Part shown: piece after piece, positions 7,148 to 15,063 of the stretch
Position numbering within the stretch: the stretch's first letter is position 1
Layout: each line of letters begins with the position of its first letter
From: a virus
Reading direction: 5' to 3' (one strand)
IMG/VR virus record: IMGVR_UViG_3300032323_000741
Location: 1-25,425 of that record
DNA length: 25,425 nt
Program-made: the position numbers and the translations under genes
The notes under the pieces: generated by a model
What the model was told of the DNA's origin: nothing
What the model saw: only the letters and a program-made list of their open reading frames with translations
Databases searched by the model: none

Positions 7148-7151
7148 TGTT

Positions 7152-8339
7152 ATGCAAAAATTAAAAATTAAACTAGAAGACAATCCATTTTTTTCTAGTC
7201 CAGAGATGACCACCTTAACTAATGGTGTTGGTGCTGCATCTCGAGCACACTTTGGTGTTAACAAGTATCGACATCTATTTAATAACCATGCCGATGTTAG
7301 TTACATTAGTCTTTTATTAGGTTATGGTCAAAAAATAACTGCGACTACAGACTTGTTTAAATTTATAGATTTCGAATCAATTAATGAGTTAAGAAATGGA
7401 CGTACTGTTTTAATTTTTGATGCTACTCTCGAAGGATATAGTGAAACAGAATTACCTTTAAAAACTTGTCTATATTATAATGCAATCTTACACAATATTA
7501 ATCCTTCTAAGATTTTTTTGTTTACAGGAAATTTTTTAACTGCAGATGATAATATCAATGTAATTCCTATTTTTTTATTAGATACCGGCTGGCATAATAT
7601 TCCAACTCCAGCTACCATTAACGATGCTACAGCAGAATGTTTTAAAAATTTAGAAAAAATAATTTTAAGTTTGTCTCGAAGAAATAGATTTCCTCGAGTT
7701 GTAGCTCATTTTGCATTATGGAAGTCCCAATTAAATCAAGATTCTATTATTAGTCAAGACATAGTGTCTACCACCGCTACATTGTCTGCAGATGTTTTAA
7801 AAAAATTAGATCTAACTATAGAAGATTGGAACGAATTTAAAAGTGTATTACCATTACTAGCAGATGGCAATAACTTTCATATTAATGCACCGTTTGATCA
7901 TTTGCCCGATCTGCACTCTAAGACTGTGTTTAGTATTGTTAATGAAACACTAATTAGTGACTATAATAATACTTCTTTGTTCTTTTCGGAAAAACTATTA
8001 AAACCGATTATTAACTATCAACCAATGGTAATCTACGGACAACCGTGTATTAATCGTAAAATTCAAATGCTAGGGTTTAAAACTTACGATGACTATTTTG
8101 ATTTAAGTTTTGATGACGAACCCGACGACATTTTAAGATATAAAAAATTATTAGCGTCTGTTGAAAGTACCGTTAATCATCTAAAATCTTTATCACGGGA
8201 CGAGCAAATTGCTTGGCGTTTTAAAGAGTTAGAATTGTTAATCTACAATCGAGAAGTGTTTTTACGTAAAGAAAACAATATGAAACAATTAGAATTATTT
8301 TCAGAAAAACTTACATCAATTTTTCAGACCAAGTCTTAG
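7152..8339 (+). CDS. GT-B-like putative glycosyltransferase, 395 aa (paralogue of 10177-11535)
   Basis: The only + strand gene inside the sugar cassette. It aligns with the 452-aa protein encoded at 10177-11535: both have a LRNGR-x-x-L-I-D-x-x-x-E-G-Y segment (here 80-96) and a C-terminal block with an acidic residue (E265), SEK (279-281), a P-x-V/I-x-x-G turn, GFKTYDDYFD (308-317) and an acidic D-E-P-D-D run. A C-terminal SEK followed by a P-I-x-x-G turn recalls nucleotide-sugar-binding ends of GT-B transferases such as family 10 fucosyltransferases, but this is a resemblance only. No signal peptide or membrane segment is seen. There is no SD at ATG 7152. The 3' end overlaps the convergent epimerase gene by 29 bases. 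A glycosyltransferase is the best guess. Confidence 0.6.
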   Translation: MQKLKIKLEDNPFFSSPEMTTLTNGVGAASRAHFGVNKYRHLFNNHADVSYISLLLGYGQKITATTDLFKFIDFESINELRNGRTVLIFDATLEGYSETELPLKTCLYYNAILHNINPSKIFLFTGNFLTADDNINVIPIFLLDTGWHNIPTPATINDATAECFKNLEKIILSLSRRNRFPRVVAHFALWKSQLNQDSIISQDIVSTTATLSADVLKKLDLTIEDWNEFKSVLPLLADGNNFHINAPFDHLPDLHSKTVFSIVNETLISDYNNTSLFFSEKLLKPIINYQPMVIYGQPCINRKIQMLGFKTYDDYFDLSFDDEPDDILRYKKLLASVESTVNHLKSLSRDEQIAWRFKELELLIYNREVFLRKENNMKQLELFSEKLTSIFQTKS

Positions 8340-9312
8340 GAGTCTGTTCATTGATTATTTCTAAAGGATAAGAATAGTCGAAAGGTTTAGAGCCTTGTTC
8401 TTTGATATATTGTATAGTGCCTCTAACACCATCAATTAATTTTGTTGACGTAGTGTAGCCTAATTGAGTTCTAGCTTTGGTAGCATCACAGGTTGCATAT
8501 TTTACTTCATTGGGTCTGTCTGCTACATAGATTGACTCTTCGTTAAAATCTAATTCCTGAATAATTATGTTGGCAAGATCTTTAATTGTAATAAACTCTT
8601 CGTCTGGACCAATATTAAAAATATCATTTTTAATAGTTGGGTCAAAGGCTAATTTTTCTAAACAAAAAATACAGTCGTCTATAAAACTAAAACAACGCAT
8701 TTGACTGCCGTCTCCGTAGATAATTGGCGGTTTATTCTGTAGCACACGATTAATCATTATGCTCATTACATTACGGAAGGGATCGTCATAGCGTTGACGA
8801 GGTCCTACAATATTGTGAGGGACTGCTATAACCCATTCCATATTGTTTAATTCTGCTAGACATTTTAAAACATCTTCTCCAGCTACTTTGGCAATACCAT
8901 AAGGGTCAATAGGTCTTGGTTGTTGTGTTTCTTTAAACGGATATTCTTGATTACCATACCTTGCCATACTAGAACAGTAGACAAATCGCTTAACTTTATT
9001 TTGTATTGCAGCACTAATCGTTGACACACTAGCTTGGAAAATATTTCTTGTTATAAAACTAGGACTGAATATACTTAACCCTTCATGTGCTGTGGCTGCA
9101 CAATGATAGACTATATCGCTGCCTTGCATAGCTTTAGTCATTGTGTCGACATCACAACAATCAATTTGATAAAATTCTGCTTGTTTGGGAACATTGTCAA
9201 TATATCCGCCAATTAAAGTATCATTGCCTGCAACTGTATGACCTAATTCAATCATTCTGTCAGCTAGGTGACTGCCTAAAAATCCTGCAATACCTGTTAT
9301 AAAAATTTTCAT
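8311..9312 (-). CDS. NAD-dependent nucleotide-sugar epimerase/dehydratase (extended SDR)
   Basis: The 333-aa product is an extended short-chain dehydrogenase acting on an NDP-sugar. It shows the NAD-binding TGIAGFLGSH (6-15; G7, G10, G13), D31 at the end of the second strand, an HCAATAHEG loop, CSSMARYG (113-120) supplying the catalytic Ser, and YGIAK (138-142; Y138, K142). PHNIVGPRQRYDD and SFIDDC follow in the usual places. Length and order match UDP-glucose/UDP-glucuronate 4-epimerases and related dehydratases; the intact Ser-Tyr-Lys set implies an active enzyme. Substrate cannot be read, but the dehydrogenase at 3976 makes a UDP-uronic acid a reasonable candidate. It overlaps the SGNH gene by ATGA and has only a weak upstream GAAA, so coupling probably drives translation. 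Confidence 0.87.
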   Translation of the reverse strand: MKIFITGIAGFLGSHLADRMIELGHTVAGNDTLIGGYIDNVPKQAEFYQIDCCDVDTMTKAMQGSDIVYHCAATAHEGLSIFSPSFITRNIFQASVSTISAAIQNKVKRFVYCSSMARYGNQEYPFKETQQPRPIDPYGIAKVAGEDVLKCLAELNNMEWVIAVPHNIVGPRQRYDDPFRNVMSIMINRVLQNKPPIIYGDGSQMRCFSFIDDCIFCLEKLAFDPTIKNDIFNIGPDEEFITIKDLANIIIQELDFNEESIYVADRPNEVKYATCDATKARTQLGYTTSTKLIDGVRGTIQYIKEQGSKPFDYSYPLEIINEQTPKTWSEKLM

Positions 9313-10175
9313 ACTAGATTTCGTTTTTTAATTTCTTCATATAGATATTCTGATACCTTAAGTTGTCCTTCAATAGACCAGTGGGCACACGGAGTAACAT
9401 ATTTCGTAGGAACTGATAAAGTCCTTCCTAGTGCAAATAGATCATGCATGCTTTTATATTCGTTACCGTCTGCTTGATATATCATGGACATTAAAGACGA
9501 ATACGGCTCAGTAGATATAAAATCACTCCAATCTATTAAGTCTATGAGATAATCTTTATCTTCTAAATCTTTTTTTATGTTTTCTCTACTAATTCGTTCG
9601 TCAAATACAGTAGAAAATAAAAATTTATATCCACGACTTTGACAATAATTTTTAGCATCATTGATATTAAAAAGAAATTCTATGGCATCATTTCTAGGAG
9701 ACCATATTTCTTTAAAGTATTCTTTTTCAAATTTTGAAATAGCGCCACGATCACTGTTTGGATTAGGCCAAACAGTTTGCCACTTTTGATGCCAATTTAA
9801 TCCAGCTGTTTGGTCCGACTGTTTTATAAAATCATATCTTTCCATTCCGGTAGCTAACAATATTACAATCACATTGCCTAAATTGTCAGGCAATTTGTTT
9901 AAAAACATTTCTCTAATTGTTCCCCTATTGCCTCCACCGTTTACTCCAAGATTAAATGTTTTATAATTTAATCTGTTAGCTAATTGTCTTACCCAATTGT
10001 TTTGTGATTGTTCTTCTAAAAACTGTGTTCCTGAAATATTATAGGTAGCTGGGTCCTTAGGAATAGATTTCCAAGTTTCTAAAGAATATGCCCCTACGCC
10101 TTGAGTAAAACTATCGCCTAGTCCTATAATAACATTATCGCCTTCTTTTATATCATCGCAATGTGTTGGAAGCAT
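9309..10175 (-). CDS. SGNH/GDSL-family hydrolase, 288 aa
   Basis: SGNH proteins hydrolyse or transfer acyl groups, commonly acetyl groups on carbohydrates. Block I is GLGDSFTQG (18-26, nucleophile S22), block II is FNLGVNGGGNRG (74-85), block III may be LLATGMERYD (107-116), and block V holds H265 in PCAHWSIEG. The Asp normally three residues before that His is Pro here (P262), so a Ser-His dyad, or another acid, would be needed. The frame extends to an ATG at 10211, but AAGGA at 10181-10185, five bases before ATG 10175, decides the start. No signal peptide is visible, so it should act in the cytoplasm. It begins one base after the preceding gene's stop. A role removing or adding acyl groups on the cassette's sugar is inferred. 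Confidence 0.82.
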   Translation of the reverse strand: MLPTHCDDIKEGDNVIIGLGDSFTQGVGAYSLETWKSIPKDPATYNISGTQFLEEQSQNNWVRQLANRLNYKTFNLGVNGGGNRGTIREMFLNKLPDNLGNVIVILLATGMERYDFIKQSDQTAGLNWHQKWQTVWPNPNSDRGAISKFEKEYFKEIWSPRNDAIEFLFNINDAKNYCQSRGYKFLFSTVFDERISRENIKKDLEDKDYLIDLIDWSDFISTEPYSSLMSMIYQADGNEYKSMHDLFALGRTLSVPTKYVTPCAHWSIEGQLKVSEYLYEEIKKRNLV

Positions 10176-10176
10176 T

Positions 10177-11535
10177 TTATTCCTTAAAATAATCAAAATA
10201 ATATTTAACAAGAGAGGTGTGCTCTTGAAATTGTTGGGTATGAATTGATAAAAACAATTTATGATTATGCTCTAATATATTTTGCATTGATTCATACCAC
10301 GCTGCTTTATCTTTGATGTTTTTAATTTTTTCTAGAGAATTAACTATTCCTAAGAATCTCTCACGATCGTCTAGATCATCATACGATTCGTCTATAAATC
10401 CTTCAAAGGTTTTATATCCTAACTTTCTTAAATATTTTAAAGTGTGTTTGCTACCCACAATAATAAAAGGCTGCATACAGGCAATAGGTTTAAATGTTTT
10501 TTCACTAATGAAAACACTATGTTCATAATCGAAGTAACTAGATTCTGTAATTACAGACACCCAGCTGTTTAAATAAACTTCGTCTAATATACGTTCAACA
10601 AACTCGTAATATCTAGTAGAATCCGTAGGAGTTACTTGATTTATATTTCTAGGAGTAATTGTAGTATTTAGATCTATAGGTAAATGATATTCTGATAACT
10701 GTTCTTTAGTTAATTTAGTTTCCCACTCTGGATGTGTTCCTATACTAATGTTTCCGTACGGTACTAACCCTGCATTTTCAAGATGTAGATAATTAAAAAT
10801 TCTTTGAGGTCTTGGTCTAAAATTAGTACAATCGTATAGATAAACTTTAGAAGAATTTTCTTTCTTATAATTTAATACTTTATCAAATGTAATATTAAGT
10901 CCACGATTAACATAAGTTTGATTTATGTAAAAAGATAAAGTTGTAGACGGAAGTATGTTTAGTTTATCAACGACATTGTTATCTATAGTCCATCGATCAT
11001 AATTATCTGACGATGATTGATCACCAGTGACATACATAATTGCCTGTGGTTGTATATTGTATTCTGAACATTTTTTATGAAACCACTGCCATAACCAATC
11101 GGTATGATATCCTTCAACACTTTGATCGATTAATAGCATTGCCCTTCCATTTCGTAAATCGTTTAAGTATATAGAATTAATGCATTCAAATATTGATTGT
11201 TTTTCTGCCGGCTTACCGTTAACTAAATCTGTCCAATCGTTTGGATGATACGCTACTGCTATTGGAATAATATACTTACTGTCGTTTAAACTGTTAATAG
11301 ATTCAATGTTTATTGTGTATTTAGAATTTGGTTCAATACGAGCATGATAATAAAAAATGATATCCACTAATTGTGAAAATCTAAAACGAGAATCTTTTAA
11401 GAAATTACCTATAAGCGATCTATCTGATTTGAAAATATCTCTAAACGGGGGATTTGTAACATCCTCTCCAATATATTTAGATTTCAATGTTTCAAATCTA
11501 AATGTAATTTTATTCGATATATTGTTTACAGTCAT
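10177..11535 (-). CDS. GT-B-like putative glycosyltransferase, 452 aa (paralogue of 7152-8339)
   Basis: A soluble protein with a strand/helix pattern suggesting two Rossmann-like halves. The central DLRNGRAMLLIDQSVEGY (126-143) and the C-terminal block (E331, SEK 344-346, QPFIIVG 355-361, GYKTF 373-377, DESYDDLDDRERF 382-394) match the + strand gene at 7152 point for point. Residues 236-257 (CTNFRPRPQRIFNYLHLENAGL) resemble the N-x-x-x-R-x-x-R acceptor-side segment seen in several viral and bacterial glycosyltransferases. No catalytic residue can be named with confidence. It overlaps the end of the radical SAM gene by 26 bases, with AGAAG about 8 bases before the ATG as a weak SD. It lies between a radical SAM enzyme and an SGNH hydrolase, which supports a role in sugar transfer. 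Confidence 0.62.
   Translation of the reverse strand: MTVNNISNKITFRFETLKSKYIGEDVTNPPFRDIFKSDRSLIGNFLKDSRFRFSQLVDIIFYYHARIEPNSKYTINIESINSLNDSKYIIPIAVAYHPNDWTDLVNGKPAEKQSIFECINSIYLNDLRNGRAMLLIDQSVEGYHTDWLWQWFHKKCSEYNIQPQAIMYVTGDQSSSDNYDRWTIDNNVVDKLNILPSTTLSFYINQTYVNRGLNITFDKVLNYKKENSSKVYLYDCTNFRPRPQRIFNYLHLENAGLVPYGNISIGTHPEWETKLTKEQLSEYHLPIDLNTTITPRNINQVTPTDSTRYYEFVERILDEVYLNSWVSVITESSYFDYEHSVFISEKTFKPIACMQPFIIVGSKHTLKYLRKLGYKTFEGFIDESYDDLDDRERFLGIVNSLEKIKNIKDKAAWYESMQNILEHNHKLFLSIHTQQFQEHTSLVKYYFDYFKE
10181..10185 (-). promoter_or_regulatory. Shine-Dalgarno AAGGA deciding the 10175 start
   Basis: AAGGA lies five bases before the ATG at 10175 on the - strand, within the last codons of the upstream gene. 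It favours this start over the ATG at 10211. Confidence 0.65.
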
Positions 11536-12883
11536 TATAAAATTCTTCTAACTTTGGAAAGGTTTTTGCAAAATCAGTACCTCTTCTACAATCATATTCA
11601 GCAAACCAATTAAAGAAGTCTCGTTTGCCTTCTTTTAGCTTTTCTGGGGTATAGATACTAGATTCCATGTATTTTACAACTCTTAAGAATTTTTCGTACT
11701 CTAACTCACTGAATTTACTACGGTTTTTATCGTCTAAATTGGCTAGAATGAAGTCTAGGTGACTAGTCATATACGGCATAAATTCTTCTTTAGGCAACAA
11801 ATTCATATCATACTGTAACGGCTCTTTTAAATAAGGCGTATCAAATCGTATACGTTGCCACTTGTTTTGCTCTGTGCCGTTATACTTAATTCGCCATTCT
11901 AAAATCTTTTCTAATAAACTTTGAAAATTAGTTACTGCAAGTATATTAAAAGTTATCATAAAAGTAATAGGCAAAGATGTTTTAGTTAGATATGTATCTA
12001 AGTTTCTTTCCCACACTGCGAGATCTAAACCTGTGCGAATATATTCTGCAGGAGCACCCCATGTGTCGATGCTGGTAAAAATCTTAAAGTCTTTGATTTT
12101 ACCGTTGTTTATTAGATTGTTAACTTTTTCAACTAATCGATCTATAAGTACAGGTTTAACACCAAAGTTACTGTTAATGTTTAATTCTAAATTAGGTAAC
12201 GGATTCTTTTCTAAATCCTCTAATAATCGCCAGGTGCTTTGTTGTAGTAAAGGTTCGCCTCCAGTAATACGTAAGATAGTTAATGTCTTACGAACTTCGG
12301 GCCACCAACGCCACCAAGCTTCTACATAAGGATTAGTTTCTTCTTCGTAGATTTGAAACCAATCAATATCATTTCTATGATTTTTAACCATAGTGTACGG
12401 ACCGTGATCTTTGATTTCTTTGTAATAGCTACTTGAGTGTTTAGGGTGACAATATCCGCATTTAAAATTACACTCGTTACCGAACGAAATTTCTATATAC
12501 TGCGGATTAATGTTTTGATCCCAATCGCCTTCTTTGATCTTTTGAAAACGTTCTGGAGTATAGATAGTTGAATTGCGTTCTTTGCGATCGCTAATATAAT
12601 CTTCACCCAATGCTTCAATGTTCCAACAATAATTACATCCGCTAGGTTTACCGCCATTCAGCATTTCTAAACGTTCGTGTTTCTTTTGATTGGTATTATG
12701 TAAAGCACTAGCATCAACAACAAGTTCGTCTAAGGGAATCTTGTGAGGAGCGGGATGATAGCAACTGTGTGTTTCGCCTGTTTGCAAATAAATGGTTGTG
12801 TGATGCCACTTGGCCATACAAAATGTAGGCGAGATCTCGTTCATTATAGGAATAAACTTTTTTATTCTTGCCTTATCGTCCAC
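11510..12883 (-). CDS. N-twitch-type radical SAM protein, 457 aa
   Basis: A radical SAM enzyme with the [4Fe-4S] motif NECNFKCGYC (C138, C142, C145) and ITGGEPLL (206-213), the usual SAM-contacting loop. Before the core, C22, C41, C83 and C86 sit in a pattern (FCMAKW, SCYHP, SGCNYCW) like the auxiliary cluster of radical SAM proteins with an N-terminal twitch domain, so a second Fe-S cluster is likely. The start is GTG at 12883: AAGGAA at 12891-12896 is seven bases upstream, and the ATG at 12844 has no SD. It overlaps the preceding gene by 11 bases and the following gene by 26. Substrate unknown; its place among sugar genes suggests modification of a sugar or of a peptide near it. Confidence 0.85.
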   Translation of the reverse strand: MDDKARIKKFIPIMNEISPTFCMAKWHHTTIYLQTGETHSCYHPAPHKIPLDELVVDASALHNTNQKKHERLEMLNGGKPSGCNYCWNIEALGEDYISDRKERNSTIYTPERFQKIKEGDWDQNINPQYIEISFGNECNFKCGYCHPKHSSSYYKEIKDHGPYTMVKNHRNDIDWFQIYEEETNPYVEAWWRWWPEVRKTLTILRITGGEPLLQQSTWRLLEDLEKNPLPNLELNINSNFGVKPVLIDRLVEKVNNLINNGKIKDFKIFTSIDTWGAPAEYIRTGLDLAVWERNLDTYLTKTSLPITFMITFNILAVTNFQSLLEKILEWRIKYNGTEQNKWQRIRFDTPYLKEPLQYDMNLLPKEEFMPYMTSHLDFILANLDDKNRSKFSELEYEKFLRVVKYMESSIYTPEKLKEGKRDFFNWFAEYDCRRGTDFAKTFPKLEEFYNDCKQYIE

Positions 12884-13571
12884 TTAACCGTTCCTTAACT
12901 CTATTAAATTCAGATTCTAACCAATCAAAATCATTAATTAATTTTAACCCTTCGGAATTATCGCTATTGCTTTCACCATAATATTTTCCATTCTGAGCTC
13001 CGAGATATGAATGAAATCCGTAGGGTACAGATTCATTTAGTTTACACCATGCATCTAATCTCTGCTGAGTTTCTGTATCGTCTTGTCTGTCAATTGTTCT
13101 GCTTGCTAATTTACAACATTCTCTAAAAGCACTTTTCCAGGTATTAAATGGGTCTGTATTAAATTTTGTTACATTACTAACTTCGTCTATGGCTTTAAAC
13201 AAAGAACTAATACTTGTGGTCATATCTGGTTTTGTGAGATCCATATTAACTGTTAGTGTCTTAGGTAACAATTTTACTCCGCCGTATCCATATTGTAATC
13301 CGTTGACAGGATTAATACTTCGCCACACGTGAACACACTCTTGACTCCAAGCATCTGCTACATAGTCAAAATTAAATGTATCTACTATTTCAGCATCGCC
13401 GTCGACTACCCAAAACATTTTAGTAAAAGACTTCTTAGCAGCCGCAACGTGTGCTTGATGTATTCCTTTAACTCCGTGTACACGCTGCGCTCGAGGAAAC
13501 CTTGTTTTTAATTTGGCAAAGTTTTCGTCTGCATTAGGTTCTTGATAGCTAATAAATATTATATCGTACAT
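12873..13571 (-). CDS. GT-A-like putative glycosyltransferase, 232 aa (tandem paralogue of 13559-14449)
   Basis: The N-terminus DIIFISYQEPNADENF (3-18) leads to RVHGVKG (30-36), then WVVDGDAEIVD (54-64) with a DxD (D57, D59), the signature of metal-dependent GT-A transferases. An INPVNGLQYGYGGVKLLPK stretch (86-104) follows, as in the acceptor region of related proteins. The next gene upstream shares all of these in the same order, so the two arose by duplication. It is shorter than its neighbour by about 64 residues, mainly in the C-terminal half. It starts 13 bases inside that gene with no clear SD, so coupling is likely. No signal peptide or membrane segment is seen. Donor and acceptor are unknown. 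Confidence 0.7.
   Translation of the reverse strand: MYDIIFISYQEPNADENFAKLKTRFPRAQRVHGVKGIHQAHVAAAKKSFTKMFWVVDGDAEIVDTFNFDYVADAWSQECVHVWRSINPVNGLQYGYGGVKLLPKTLTVNMDLTKPDMTTSISSLFKAIDEVSNVTKFNTDPFNTWKSAFRECCKLASRTIDRQDDTETQQRLDAWCKLNESVPYGFHSYLGAQNGKYYGESNSDNSEGLKLINDFDWLESEFNRVKERLSGR
12891..12896 (-). promoter_or_regulatory. Shine-Dalgarno AAGGAA supporting a GTG start at 12883
   Basis: AAGGAA lies seven bases before the GTG at 12883-12881 on the - strand. It is the main reason to accept a non-ATG start for the radical SAM gene. Confidence 0.55.
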
Positions 13572-14449
13572 TGTTGATAGTAAGTTGCGTTTAGTCTAAT
13601 GGTCTCATCATAAAGATCTACTGTATACTTGCTTTGCTGAGGTGTTAGAAAAGGCCAGTCTAATCCTAGATTATATTTTATTTTATCTCCTAGGTCTTTT
13701 ATATCTGCTTCTAAACTACCGTGAAGGACATTTTCTTTGTATATGTTTTTAAGAATTTCAAAATCACGCACATCAACATAATTCCAATCAGTGCAGTTGG
13801 TCATCCAAGTGCCTAATCTAGCACCGTATACTGCATATAATCCGTTTTCTTCGTGGGCGCCAACGGTTGACCACATACGCAGTCTATGAATGTTATGCCA
13901 CCAAATACGTTCTTTAATTTCTTGAGGTGGTACACGTATTCCATCCAGCAGAGTCATTTTAACACCTTCGCGGAATCCTGCTCTCCAGGCTTGAAACGGG
14001 CTGCCAGTAATAATGCTTTCACTATAAACTCGAGGAAAGTTACGATACCCATCTTCCCAACAAAAATCTACCTGCCCTCGTTCACTGTCTGAATTTTCGT
14101 GTGTTCGCATATTAAGAACAAAATCTCGTTTCCAAATCTTTAATCCGCCATTGCCGTAACGTAGTCCGTTAATACTATTACGGCCACACCACCCATAGAC
14201 CTGAATCTTAGGATCTGCCATATCAAGATCTAAATCAAAAAATTTAGGATCCACAATATTGTCTGCATCAACTGTAATAAACCATTCTGTTTCTGCTAGT
14301 TCAGCAGCAGCTTTATGTGCATGATCTGAACCTTTTACCCCGTGTACACGTTTAGCCCAAGGAGCTTTGTTACAGAGATCGGCATAGTGCAAATCTGCGT
14401 TAGGTTCGTCGTAACTTAAAAAAACAATATCAAATTCAATAACTTTCAT
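13559..14449 (-). CDS. GT-A-like putative glycosyltransferase, 296 aa (tandem paralogue of 12873-13571)
   Basis: Same layout as its downstream partner: DIVFLSYDEPNADLHY (7-22), RVHGVKGSDHAHKAAAE (34-50), ITVDADNIVD (58-67) with D61 and D63 as the DxD, then SINGLRYGNGGLKIW (92-106). Both continue with a P-F-x-x-W-x-x-x-F-R-E segment and an H/Y-x-x-x-G-A motif nearer the C-terminus. A longer C-terminal tail (from about residue 230) is unique to this copy. It overlaps the 205-aa gene by ATGA and has no SD of its own. The DxD and the position in a sugar operon support a glycosyltransferase, possibly of the GT2-like superfamily; the family number cannot be read. Confidence 0.72.
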   Translation of the reverse strand: MKVIEFDIVFLSYDEPNADLHYADLCNKAPWAKRVHGVKGSDHAHKAAAELAETEWFITVDADNIVDPKFFDLDLDMADPKIQVYGWCGRNSINGLRYGNGGLKIWKRDFVLNMRTHENSDSERGQVDFCWEDGYRNFPRVYSESIITGSPFQAWRAGFREGVKMTLLDGIRVPPQEIKERIWWHNIHRLRMWSTVGAHEENGLYAVYGARLGTWMTNCTDWNYVDVRDFEILKNIYKENVLHGSLEADIKDLGDKIKYNLGLDWPFLTPQQSKYTVDLYDETIRLNATYYQQCTI

Positions 14450-15063
14450 TTGTATGCTATCACATAATTTTTAAATAATCGTCTAGTGTAAACACTAAAT
14501 CGAGTGCTATCAATATTTTTAAACGTCTTTGATTTGCTAATTAGATCTTTTATTTTAACAGAAATTATCTCAAAAAGCACGTTGGGATCATTATAATCAG
14601 TAATAAAAAAATCCATTTCGGTATCGCCATCCCATACAATTCGACGTTCTTTAACAGGAACTATAGGAACTTTGGTTCCTCCAAATTCTGTTGACAGTTC
14701 AATTTTTAAACTTTTATTTTTTGAATTGTAGGTTAGATAGATATCTGCATTTGTGTCATCTGCATATTCGATTGATATAATTCTATGTAGTACATTGTCT
14801 ATTTTAAAAACAGATCTAATTTCTGCTACTTCGAGAGTGTTCGAATTAATATTAATAACACAAGAATCTATTTTAATCTCTGCTGAAATAATAGATTCAG
14901 CTGTCTCTTTATCAATAGGAACTTTGTGCTTTTCGTTGATAAATGCATGTGCTGGTCCAACGCTTAGAACTGCACCTGTCTGAGAATCAAATACCGCAAC
15001 ATACTCTACCGGATTTGGTTTACAATCAAGATACCATTGATCAAAATCTAAGATTTTTTCCAT
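14446..15063 (-). CDS. Hypothetical protein of unknown function, 205 aa, within the glycosyltransferase operon
   Basis: I do not recognise it. The sequence is strand-rich with alternating hydrophobic and polar residues (EYVAVFDSQTGAVLSVGPAHAF near the N-terminus, then RIISIEYADDTNADIYLTYN, then RRIVWDGDTEMDFFITDYND), which suggests a beta-sandwich. There are two cysteines, no signal peptide and no membrane segment. GAGGAA at 15069-15074, five bases before the ATG, is a strong SD. It overlaps the preceding gene by 16 bases and the next by ATGA, so it is made together with the DxD proteins on either side. It could be a carbohydrate-binding or partner subunit, but that rests on context alone. 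Confidence 0.72.
   Translation of the reverse strand: MEKILDFDQWYLDCKPNPVEYVAVFDSQTGAVLSVGPAHAFINEKHKVPIDKETAESIISAEIKIDSCVININSNTLEVAEIRSVFKIDNVLHRIISIEYADDTNADIYLTYNSKNKSLKIELSTEFGGTKVPIVPVKERRIVWDGDTEMDFFITDYNDPNVLFEIISVKIKDLISKSKTFKNIDSTRFSVYTRRLFKNYVIAYK

Noticed and set aside
7122-7157. Longer start at 7157 for the radical SAM gene
   Set aside because: It adds 12 residues unlike the family's usual N-terminus, overlaps the divergent gene's start and has no SD.
13551-13558. AATAAATA on the + strand
   Set aside because: It fits the late box but lies inside a - strand gene, pointing antisense with no gene downstream on the + strand.
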